From Chloroflexota bacterium (GTDB taxonomy: Bacteria > Chloroflexota > Dehalococcoidia > Dehalococcoidales > Fen-1064), in contig JAPLHG010000063.1 of assembly GCA_026389745.1 (NCBI GenBank), positions 2,582 to 9,572 on the forward strand: DNA of 6,991 nt, read 5' to 3'. Under the pieces are notes generated by a model. That model did no database searches, was not told where the DNA came from, and worked only from the letters and a program-made list of their open reading frames with translations. This document shows positions 1 through 5,010 of this stretch, in pieces. Both the position numbers and the translations under genes were made by a program. How positions within the stretch are numbered: position 1 is the first letter of the stretch; every line of letters starts with the position of its first letter.

Positions 1-395
1 ATACCCTCAACCTCATCTTGTGGCTGTATCCCATTCAGCAGGGCTAGGGCCTCATTGGTAAACTCAGACAGTCTGTTATCGTTAAATCCCTCACGAGAGA
101 CATAGCCTTCAAAGGTTTTGACTACCTGGGCGATAAGATAGTTTTGTAAATCCAAATCAGGTGTTCCGAGGGCCTCGGTGAGCCCGACGATGCTCAGCGG
201 GATATCATTAACTAGAGCGAGTCCACCTGAATCAACCTTTGAACTCTTCTTGAACTTCACTGGCTCCCTCTTGACACGTTCGAGGTATTTAGCAATCCTT
301 ACCTTTTCCGCGTCAGTATATTCCTTCTTTACCAGGTCTTTAGACATCTCTGGCTTCTGGGTATTGCATTGACTTTCATTAGCGTGGTTTGTCAT
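1..395 (-). CDS. Hypothetical protein, 3' end beyond the window edge
   Basis: An uninterrupted minus-strand reading frame of 131 codons runs from ATG at 395 to the left edge without a stop. The start is supported by a strong Shine-Dalgarno (AGAGGTGA) a few bases upstream. The first 50 residues are hydrophilic and lysine/glutamate rich (for example KKEYTDAEKVRIAKYLERVKR at about 23-43, likely helical). They are followed by a more hydrophobic, helix-prone part around VNDIPLSIVGLTEAL and LQNYLIAQVVKTFEGYV. There is no signal peptide, membrane segment or metal motif. I do not recognise the family. It lies downstream of the RepA-like gene and the iteron-like region, in the same orientation, so it probably belongs to the same element. 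No convincing -35/-10 pair was seen in front of it, so it may depend on an unusual promoter or on read-through. Confidence 0.7.
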   Translation of the reverse strand, partial: MTNHANESQCNTQKPEMSKDLVKKEYTDAEKVRIAKYLERVKREPVKFKKSSKVDSGGLALVNDIPLSIVGLTEALGTPDLDLQNYLIAQVVKTFEGYVSREGFNDNRLSEFTNEALALLNGIQPQDEVEG

Positions 396-535
396 GACTC
401 ACCTCTTTTTTAATCTTGCGAAAATGTTAACTTTTATCTAATTTTTACTAGGCTATGACCTGGTGATTTTCCCTTGAAAATACCTAATCCTTGCGATAAT
501 TTGCGGTGCTCACTACCACCAGGGGAATACGGGAA

Positions 536-549
536 AACGGTGACAACGG
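536..549. repeat. Two AACGG pentamers, inverted relative to the 593-623 cluster
   Basis: AACGG at 536-540 and 545-549 (9-bp step) mirrors the CCGTT cluster 44-87 bp away. The first copy lies in an 8-bp perfect inverted repeat: GAAAACGG at 533-540 pairs with CCGTTTTC at 593-600. Confidence 0.45.
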
Positions 550-592
550 CTCTTACGATACTGTTTACTCTTAGGGGTTAACTGGTAGCTAC

Positions 593-623
593 CCGTTTTC
601 TCCGTTAGACCCGTTTAGCCGTT
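593..623. repeat. Four CCGTT pentamers at near-regular spacing (iteron-like)
   Basis: CCGTT occurs at 593-597, 602-606, 611-615 and 619-623, with start-to-start steps of 9, 9 and 8 bp. On the minus strand this reads as AACGG copies. Flanking bases vary, so only the pentamer is conserved. Two copies in the opposite orientation lie at 536-540 and 545-549, again 9 bp apart, and another CCGTT sits at 705-709 at the end of the upstream gene. Regular spacing suggests cooperative protein binding, for example by a replication initiator. No DNA-binding initiator is identified in the window. Confidence 0.5.
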
Positions 624-636
624 TCTAATGGTAGGG

Positions 637-650
637 ATGTTATATAACAT
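637..650. promoter_or_regulatory. Perfect 14-bp palindrome ATGTTATATAACAT (possible operator)
   Basis: The sequence is identical to its reverse complement over 14 bases. Its size and AT-rich centre fit a dimeric helix-turn-helix regulator site or an initiator site. The binding protein is unknown, and no such repressor is encoded in the window. Confidence 0.45.
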
Positions 651-665
651 GTTACGCTGTTATTT

Positions 666-677
666 TGTAGCGCTACA
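666..677. promoter_or_regulatory. Perfect 12-bp palindrome TGTAGCGCTACA (possible operator)
   Basis: A perfect palindrome 16 bp beyond the 637-650 palindrome (centres 28 bp apart). A related palindrome, GGTAGCTACC, lies at 584-593; both contain inverted GTAG/CTAC half-sites. Function is inferred only from symmetry. Confidence 0.4.
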
Positions 678-707
678 CAATTTAAGACCCCTACCTACCC
701 AACCCCG

Positions 708-1498
708 TTACGGTTCCTCGTCGTAGCAATCTGTTACGGGTTCAAACAGCATAGATTCGTCATTAAACCGCAGTCTTACTGGATGATTCTCCGAAGGTGC
801 ATCTTTTACTTTCACGAAGTGTAGTAACCTATCATTTGTCTTAGTAAGGAACTTCCCAAATTCGCCTCTAGGTTGCGGGGCTCGTTCTAGTAGCAATACG
901 GTAGTAGCCCCCTCGACATATTCAGAGGCGCCTTTTATTTCGTACTGTAAGTCCTCCGGTTGAACCTTTACCTTTTTGTCTGGCTTTCTAATATGGTGCA
1001 GGAGTATCAACTTACAACCCGTTTCATTTTGGACCTTCTGTAGATTCTTTAAGAATTGAGTTGCATCCTTTGGTGAGGTGTAATCGCCCGCGACCAGTGG
1101 ACGCATGGGGTCAATGACACAAGCGCTGATATGATCTCCTCTAGGTCGGTTATCCCAGCCGGGTTTAAGGTAATAGCCATGGTATGATGCCAGAAAATAT
1201 TCTTTTGGGAATCACCGTTAAACGACTTGCTAATCCTGGAGAACCGCGATGCTATCTTTAAGTCTGAGCCTTCCATGCTCAGATAACCTACTTTGCATTG
1301 CTTAGTCTTACGTGATAGCCAGGGTATCCCTGATGCTAGGCAGTAAAGAATATGCAACGCTAAGAAAGTTTTGCCAATACCTGACCTACCGCACAAGAGC
1401 ATATAAGCAGAACTAGAATCAGGCAGTAAATCTTGTATTAAATCGTCTGCCGGGGGGCGGGCGTTTATCTCTTTTATCATTAACTGTAATGATTTCAT
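708..1498 (-). pseudogene. RepA-type RecA-fold ATPase (replicative helicase-like), split by a one-base frameshift
   Basis: Two overlapping frames together make one protein of about 263 residues. The 5' part starts at ATG 1498 (GGAG eight bases upstream) and carries a Walker A motif, GRSGIGKT, at residues 37-44, followed by VGYLSMEGSD (about 70-79), a typical second strand of this family. The 3' part, in the -1 frame, carries a Walker B-like strand CVIDPMRPL, a sensor-like strand KLILLHHIRKP, and a basic C-terminal part ending at 708. This order (Walker A, sxE strand, IDP, HHxxK) is that of the AAA_25/RSF1010 RepA hexameric helicase group. Adding one base near 1121, for example a third T in the CTT codon, joins the frames as ISAL-CVIDPM. 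Without it the first frame ends at 1049, after Walker A but before Walker B. Its ATG overlaps the stop of the zinc-ribbon gene, which implies translational coupling. It could be a true pseudogene or a sequencing/assembly indel; the conserved motifs on both sides argue for recent loss or error. Confidence 0.75.
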
Positions 1499-1680
1499 CG
1501 TCGTGTCTCCGAATCCGGCACGATTGAGAGTCGGCGCTTTTTCCGGCACGCGGGGCAACGACGGGGATGTGAGAGTAGGCGACTTTGGTAATAGGCTTGT
1601 TCCCCAGGCGTAAAGACGAAAGCACAGTGGCAGTCAACGCAAACTATTTTCTGGTCCTGAAATTCTTTCTTATCAATCAT
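1495..1680 (-). CDS. Small zinc-ribbon protein (probable zf-trcl type)
   Basis: A 61-residue protein with CVDC at residues 14-17 and CPAC at 42-45. It also has the FVFTPGEQAYY segment and a basic RKKRR tail just after the second pair. The arrangement CxxC, F.FT.GEQ.FY, P.RC..CR is what I know of the short 'probable zinc-ribbon' family (PF13451, by memory). Such proteins bind one zinc through four cysteines; their cellular role is not established, though a nucleic-acid or protein contact is likely. The start at 1680 is backed by GGAGGT six bases upstream. The stop overlaps the ATG of the RepA-like gene in an ATGA, so the two are almost certainly co-translated, which suggests a role alongside that ATPase. 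Confidence 0.75.
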   Translation of the reverse strand: MIDKKEFQDQKIVCVDCHCAFVFTPGEQAYYQSRLLSHPRRCPACRKKRRLSIVPDSETRR

Positions 1681-1696
1681 TCATCTACCTCCATTC

Positions 1697-1924
1697 TTAC
1701 CGTTTTCTTGCTAACGCGGATAACCTGGCTAGTTTCGCCATGTGCGCCCGTAATCCTGCTTGAGTCCGCCTCACGAATTCCTCTTGCGATAATCCTGTGT
1801 CTGTCGGCTCAAAATGATGTAGAAATCCCGCCCGGGCTTGGCACGTTAACTCATTTGAAGGATATTTAGCTGCTCTTGAAAAGCCCCCAATTCTACCCCT
1901 TGCTGCCATGTCACAATTTGTCAT
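1697..1924 (-). CDS. Small basic hypothetical protein, 75 residues
   Basis: It begins MTNCDMAARGRIGGFSRAAK and is rich in Arg, Ala and Leu. The second half (about residues 45-75) is helical and basic, including RRTQAGLRAHMAKLARLSAL and ending ARKR. I chose the ATG at 1924 because AGGAGTGA lies eight bases upstream; an in-frame GTG at 1936 sits directly on that Shine-Dalgarno and is unlikely. The GRIGGFSRAAKYPSNELTCQARAGFLHHFE pattern with a following basic helix recalls uncharacterised short proteins of actinobacterial and Chloroflexota mobile DNA, from memory only. No function is assigned; a nucleic-acid contact is possible given the charge. It ends 16 bp before the zinc-ribbon gene, and with that gene and the RepA-like gene forms a three-gene operon. 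Confidence 0.6.
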   Translation of the reverse strand: MTNCDMAARGRIGGFSRAAKYPSNELTCQARAGFLHHFEPTDTGLSQEEFVRRTQAGLRAHMAKLARLSALARKR

Positions 1925-1968
1925 ACTTTCATTCACTCCTATCTATTAGATTCCGCATTTCTGGGCAC

Positions 1969-1996
1969 AAAAAAGGGCTGGATTTTTCCAGCCCTT
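1969..1996 (-). terminator. Intrinsic terminator, minus strand
   Basis: On the minus strand AAGGGCTGG (1996-1988), a six-base loop and CCAGCCCTT (1981-1973) form a perfect 9-bp stem that runs straight into a run of six T (1974-1969). It lies about 70 bp after the stop of the CxxC/HxxC gene and only about 45 bp before the start of the next gene. Confidence 0.85.
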
Positions 1997-2067
1997 AAGG
2001 GTGACTTACAGGGGTTTAATTATGGTCCCGAGAAGGTTTTATGTTTCATCATTCCCTCCATCATTTT

Positions 2068-2280
2068 CTATTGTTGATTCATAATAATACCGGTATCCAA
2101 GCAGTGTAACTCGCTAACATCCCTCAACACCTGACGGCTTGTATATGCTGCACAGTTTGAGTGTAAATATAAGGTTGCTCCGATACCGGTAAGAACAATA
2201 GCATTCTCATTGATTTCAATAGGAAGACCGCAAGCCCAACATTTAGCAACCGTTGTTTTATCTCTAATTAACAAAGCCAT
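2068..2280 (-). CDS. Small putative zinc-binding protein (CxxC...HxxC), 70 residues
   Basis: The start at ATG 2280 has AGGAG six bases upstream. The protein has C14-W-A-C17-G-L-P and then H40-S-N-C43, a CxxC-x22-HxxC set that would bind one zinc in a treble-clef or LIM-like knuckle. Between them is a beta-rich stretch, ENAIVLTGIGATLYL. The C-terminal 25 residues are helical and lack further metal ligands except an isolated H59-C60. The family is not recognised. Similar two-knuckle mini-proteins are frequent in phages and integrative elements, where they may bind DNA or partner proteins. The gene is bracketed by two intrinsic terminators (2311-2337 upstream, 1969-1996 downstream), so it may be transcribed alone, although the 30 bp in front of it leave little room for a promoter. 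Confidence 0.65.
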   Translation of the reverse strand: MALLIRDKTTVAKCWACGLPIEINENAIVLTGIGATLYLHSNCAAYTSRQVLRDVSELHCLDTGIIMNQQ

Positions 2281-2310
2281 GTTAAACTCCTATTAATTAT
2301 TTTGGGCAAT

Positions 2311-2337
2311 AAAAAAGGCAGGATGTGAGTCCTGCCT
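2311..2337 (-). terminator. Intrinsic terminator, minus strand, after the sigma-like gene
   Basis: On the minus strand AGGCAGGA (2337-2330), a six-base loop and TCCTGCCT (2323-2316) form a perfect 8-bp stem followed by a run of T (2316-2311). It lies 64 bp beyond the stop of the sigma-like gene and ends 30 bp before the next start codon. It should end the int/sigma transcript or act as an attenuator for the 70-residue gene. Confidence 0.85.
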
Positions 2338-2400
2338 ATAATGTATTCTATCCCCTCTACTTACTAAGACGAAATCATTTTAAAAAAGTTAACCAATTAT

Positions 2401-3699
2401 TTAACTCCTAGAAAACCAAAGGTCATAAAAACACAAGCAGACTTCAAAGAATCTATTCTCATCGTCTTTGTTAAGGTCATGAAAATATATTTTACTTTGG
2501 GGTGAAGATTTTATCTCGGCAATGAATTCATTATTAGAAATGACCTTTGATTTATATTTAGCATCTGCCTCTTCTTTATTTTCCTCTTCTCTTATTCGCT
2601 CCTCGATTTCAGAAACGTTCCAGAAAGCATCTTTTTCTTCAGTTACTGGGTATTCAGGTCTTCCAAACTCCTTAAGAACCGTTTGAAAACCATATTTTCT
2701 GACTTTAGCCAACCAATCCCTGAAAATAATATCACTCTCTTTTTCCCAATAACTCTCATCCTCCTGAGCCTTTGCTAATTCACCTTGTAATTCCCTTAAC
2801 CGTTGGTTATTGGTAACTAGTTTTCTTGTGGATTCGTATTGCTTAGCTACGTAATGGGTCAAAAGTAGTAACCTTGCCCGGTAAATTTCCTGTTTAGACC
2901 ACTCCCAATCTCTAAGCCACTTGCCGAGTGTTTTAGATATATAAGCCTCACTTACATTAAGTTCTCGTGAAATTTCAACAGCCTTATAATTCCACAAGTA
3001 ATACTGAAGTATTTGTTTCTCGCGAGGACTGGGGATATAGTCTAACAAAGCCATGATAAGATTGAATTTTCTCCATCTCATTTCTTTGCATTTTCCATAA
3101 CTCTCTAAATCATTGTTCCCAATATGTTCATTTGGTTCATCACCGGTCTTCATGAGTCGTTTACTGCGTAGGAATTCTGCCCATCGCCTATTGTCCCACC
3201 ACCACTGGAATTTCGCTAATTTTTCTAGTCCTTCAACCCATTTGTGGGGGTGGTATCGTCCAGTCTCTTTGGGTGGGAGTCTGTATTCGATTACTTGAAA
3301 TACACGCCAGCCGGAGCCGACTTCTTCATTTTCACTACTATCCTCATCGTCAAGGTTAAGCGTCACAAAGTCTTCATCAACCCATGCCATCTCGCGTTTG
3401 GCTGAACTTAATGTCAAACCCTCGATTTTCCTGGTCTTATAGGAATCAATTAATGAGTTAGATACAATCCTTCTTACATATGACCAAGGATGATCGACGT
3501 GCAAAGGTGAATCTGTGCCCAACCAATCACTAGCTTTGTTTAGCGCCTCAGCAACCATATCTTCTCTGATGGTTGGGTCTGAAAATAGACTAACAGAAAG
3601 ATTATTAGCAACACGCTGTAACCTTGCATATACCTGGTTAAACTTAACTGGGTCACCATTAACAGCTAACAGAACATCAATATCATAAGAACTAGCCAT
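2401..3699 (-). CDS. Sigma-70-like protein with separated region 2 and region 4 and a long C-terminal extension
   Basis: A 432-residue soluble protein. Residues about 20-91 look like sigma region 2: a helical FNQVYARLQRVANNL, an acidic-hydrophobic segment IREDMVAEALNKASDWL, and then HPWSYVRRIVSNSLIDSYKTRK, which matches the 'W.y+R.I..N..ID..R.+' signature of region 2.3-2.4 in ECF-type sigmas (promoter melting and -10 recognition). Residues about 215-262 look like region 4: LLDYIPSPREKQILQYYLWNYKAVEISRELNVSEAYISKTLGKWL, a helix-turn-helix with the 'P.RE+.iL.. y' lead-in. Between them is a linker of about 120 residues with an acidic patch (DDEDSSENEE, 117-126) and a Trp-rich motif (FQWWWDNRRW, 164-173). 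A further 170 residues with coiled-coil character (about 270-320 and 360-385) follow region 4. ECF sigmas are usually near 200 residues, so both the insert and the tail are unusual. The start at 3699 has AAGGA about eight bases upstream. It follows int by 24 bp and probably shares its transcript. It could instead be a non-sigma regulator using sigma-like folds. Confidence 0.65.
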   Translation of the reverse strand: MASSYDIDVLLAVNGDPVKFNQVYARLQRVANNLSVSLFSDPTIREDMVAEALNKASDWLGTDSPLHVDHPWSYVRRIVSNSLIDSYKTRKIEGLTLSSAKREMAWVDEDFVTLNLDDEDSSENEEVGSGWRVFQVIEYRLPPKETGRYHPHKWVEGLEKLAKFQWWWDNRRWAEFLRSKRLMKTGDEPNEHIGNNDLESYGKCKEMRWRKFNLIMALLDYIPSPREKQILQYYLWNYKAVEISRELNVSEAYISKTLGKWLRDWEWSKQEIYRARLLLLTHYVAKQYESTRKLVTNNQRLRELQGELAKAQEDESYWEKESDIIFRDWLAKVRKYGFQTVLKEFGRPEYPVTEEKDAFWNVSEIEERIREEENKEEADAKYKSKVISNNEFIAEIKSSPQSKIYFHDLNKDDENRFFEVCLCFYDLWFSRS

Positions 3700-3723
3700 T
3701 CATTCATTCCTTACCTAGCAATT

Positions 3724-4632
3724 CTAGAACCTATCCCCCGGACTTAATCTCTTATGTGCTGCCCTCGCACGTTCGTCTGCACGGCTCGCCCCGTATCTCC
3801 CCAGCATAGTACGGCTCTTCCAGCCGGCTAGGCGCATCAAATCCCCTTCAGTGCCCTCAGAGGCTAACCATAGATGCGCAAAGGTATGCCGGAATAGGTG
3901 AGTGTAGACATGGAGAAGCCCTGCCTGTTTTGCCCTATCAACAACCACTTGGTAAATGCCCGAATCTGTCATAGGACCGCCGTGCCCTAACCATAAAAGA
4001 GGGCTCGTAGCACTCGGATGTGTAACGCGTGACCTAAGATAACGGTCAATATCCCTTGCTGCCTTGCGTCCGTAGGGTACAACACGCGGTCGGCTCCCTT
4101 TACCCATTACAGTCACGGTTTGATTGTCCAAGTCAACATCTTCCATCTTGAGACCTGCTAACTCATTGCGTCTCAGTCCTGTATCAATGAGCAAACGGAT
4201 GATAGCCATATCGCGGCGGGAAGCAAAGTTGTGTCCCTCGCATACCTTGAGGATGGCTGTAAGGTCACTCTCAGATAAGACTTCCGGGGGGACCTCGGGG
4301 ACTCTGGGGGGTCTCATTTTCTCCATCGGGTTGAGCTGAATCTCACCTTCATCTACCAACCAACGAAAATATTGTTGCAAAGCCCGATAGCGGTTATTGG
4401 CGGTCGCAGGTTTCCAACGACTCAGTAAATCGTTAATGAAACTCTCAACATGCTCACGGGTAATGTTGCCCGGATAGGGGGTTACACCTCCCTTAGTTAG
4501 AAATTCAGCGAAGAGGCGCACGGCTTGTGCATAGGTCTCAATAGTTCGCTTGGCAAGATTTTCAGCTCTTAAAGCGCGGATAAACGAGTCTGCGAGGAGT
4601 TGATGCTCTACAGTTATGTTCTCTATCTCCAT
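3724..4632 (-). CDS. int: Tyrosine recombinase / integrase (XerC/D-like)
   Basis: A 302-residue site-specific recombinase that cuts and rejoins attachment sites through a covalent 3'-phosphotyrosine. The N-terminal SAM-like core-binding domain spans about residues 10-95 (LAKRTIETYAQAVRLFAEFL, then ANNRYRALQQYFRWL). The catalytic domain spans about 118-290. Active-site residues are in place: R154 (DTGLRRNEL), K178 in the beta-hairpin (MGKGSRPR), H245 and R248 (THLFRH), W271 at the position often His (LAGWKS), and Y280 (RTMLGRYG). No N-terminal arm-binding domain beyond the SAM-like fold is apparent, as in XerC/D-size enzymes. The start at 4632 has GGAG seven bases upstream. The gene lies about 130 bp from the 3' end of tRNA-Arg and reads away from it, the usual arrangement for tRNA-targeting integrative elements. 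It appears intact. Confidence 0.92.
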   Translation of the reverse strand: MEIENITVEHQLLADSFIRALRAENLAKRTIETYAQAVRLFAEFLTKGGVTPYPGNITREHVESFINDLLSRWKPATANNRYRALQQYFRWLVDEGEIQLNPMEKMRPPRVPEVPPEVLSESDLTAILKVCEGHNFASRRDMAIIRLLIDTGLRRNELAGLKMEDVDLDNQTVTVMGKGSRPRVVPYGRKAARDIDRYLRSRVTHPSATSPLLWLGHGGPMTDSGIYQVVVDRAKQAGLLHVYTHLFRHTFAHLWLASEGTEGDLMRLAGWKSRTMLGRYGASRADERARAAHKRLSPGDRF

Positions 4633-4672
4633 TTTTACGCTCCGTTTTTCACCAAAGCTTCTAAACTACCTA

Positions 4673-4702
4673 ATGTTATCATCTCTTGGAGCGGTGTGTC
4701 AA
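4673..4702 (-). promoter_or_regulatory. Promoter of the integrase gene
   Basis: On the minus strand a consensus -35 TTGACA (4702-4697) is followed after 18 bp by TAACAT (4678-4673, four of six matches), placing the transcript start near 4666 and leaving a leader of about 34 bases before the int ATG. The -10 and the adjacent spacer are overlapped by one copy of the 14-bp direct repeat (4675-4688), so a protein bound there would block RNA polymerase. Confidence 0.65.
4675..4688. repeat. 14-bp direct repeat, copy 1 (over the int -10)
   Basis: GTTATCATCTCTTG; it differs from the copy at 4727-4740 at one of 14 positions. It overlaps the -10 and spacer of the int promoter. It is a candidate operator or integrase/excisionase arm site. 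Confidence 0.6.
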
Positions 4703-4726
4703 GTTTTTAGAGAATAGAGAATTACA

Positions 4727-4740
4727 GTTATAATCTCTTG
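4727..4740. repeat. 14-bp direct repeat, copy 2 (upstream of the int -35)
   Basis: GTTATAATCTCTTG, in the same orientation as copy 1 and 52 bp from it start to start, close to five helical turns, so both face the same side of the helix. It lies between the tRNA 3' end and the int -35. A tandem AGAGAAT pair (4709-4722) lies between the two copies. Confidence 0.6.
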
Positions 4741-4761
4741 CTAGTCTCAGAAAGTGGGGTG

Positions 4762-4800
4762 TGGTATCCCTGGTCGGATTCGAACCGACGACCCGCTGCT
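4762..4800. other. Probable attachment-site core (one end of the integrated element)
   Basis: Placement is inferred from the tRNA 3' half lying directly beside a leftward-reading tyrosine integrase. Such integrases commonly use the anticodon-to-T-loop part of a tRNA and restore the gene on insertion. The exact core cannot be fixed, because the second copy is not in the window. Confidence 0.4.
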
Positions 4801-4838
4801 TAGAAGGCAGCCGCTCTATCCAACTGAGCTACAGGGAC
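4762..4838 (-). tRNA. tRNA-Arg (anticodon UCU), CCA encoded
   Basis: The minus strand folds fully: acceptor stem GTCCCTG with CAGGGAT (first pair G-U), D stem GCTC/GAGC, anticodon stem GCTGC/GCAGC enclosing loop CTTCTAA with anticodon TCT, five-base variable loop, T arm GTCGG-TTCGAAT-CCGAC, discriminator A at 4765 and encoded CCA at 4764-4762. It reads AGA codons (and probably AGG). Its own promoter lies at 4852-4880. Its 3' end faces the integrase gene, so this gene is the likely integration target, with the 3' part of the tRNA serving as the attachment core. Confidence 0.96.
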
Positions 4839-4851
4839 GAATGCCAATTCC

Positions 4852-4880
4852 AATTTAGCACGAGTTTAATGACAGGTCAA
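4852..4880 (-). promoter_or_regulatory. Promoter of tRNA-Arg
   Basis: On the minus strand TTGACC (4880-4875), a 17-bp spacer and TAAATT (4857-4852) match the housekeeping sigma consensus at five of six positions in each hexamer. Transcription would begin near 4845, a few bases before the mature tRNA 5' end at 4838. Confidence 0.75.
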
Positions 4881-4966
4881 GATTATCTCTGGGTTCCGCT
4901 GTGTTTTATGTGTCGGTAGATGTAGAGAATAATCAGAATAACGGCTACGGAAATTGTGACATTTTC

Positions 4967-4996
4967 TTGACAATCGTTCGCTTACATTGTTAGTAT
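4967..4996 (+). promoter_or_regulatory. Promoter of dxs, extended -10 type
   Basis: Perfect -35 TTGACA (4967-4972), an 18-bp spacer and -10 TAGTAT (4991-4996), preceded by TGT (4988-4990), an extended -10 element. The predicted start near 5003 lies only about eight bases before the dxs ATG. Confidence 0.65.
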
Positions 4997-5010
4997 TGAA
5001 GCAATCTCAA

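Larger units (their letters stand above)
396..707. other. Non-coding region with iteron-like repeats and palindromes; candidate replication origin or control region
   Basis: This 312-bp stretch has no convincing gene. It holds four CCGTT pentamers at 593-623, two oppositely oriented copies (AACGG) at 536-549, an 8-bp inverted repeat (533-540 with 593-600), a 7-bp inverted repeat (CCTGGTG 459-465 with CACCAGG 517-523), and perfect palindromes at 584-593, 637-650 and 666-677. The part next to the left gene (about 405-450) is AT-rich. Spaced short repeats beside an AT-rich segment and a RepA-type ATPase gene resemble an iteron origin. That role is inference. An operator region for the left gene is the main alternative. 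Confidence 0.4.

Noticed and set aside
688..706. G-quadruplex on the minus strand
   Set aside because: Only three runs of three or more G; the fourth is GG, so only a weak two-layer fold is possible.
1106..1217. Programmed -1 frameshift to make the full RepA-like ATPase
   Set aside because: No X-XXY-YYZ slippery heptamer lies in the first frame within the open overlap (the nearest, C-TTA-AAC, lacks the leading identical bases), and no obvious stimulatory structure was seen. A lost base is simpler.
1925..1936. GTG at 1936 as start of the 75-residue protein
   Set aside because: The GTG is part of the AGGAGTGA Shine-Dalgarno itself; the ATG at 1924 has proper spacing.
2020..2052. Ten-codon minus-strand ORF (ATGATGAAACAT... 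to TAA) with GGAGGGA just upstream
   Set aside because: The Shine-Dalgarno is only one to five bases from the ATGs and the peptide is too short to support without conservation. It could be a leader peptide before the 1969-1996 hairpin, but there is no regulatory codon bias.
4987..5010. TTG at 4987 as dxs start (eight extra residues)
   Set aside because: It lies inside the extended -10 region, has no Shine-Dalgarno, and the DXS N-terminus normally begins at the MDRLLDRI-like segment.
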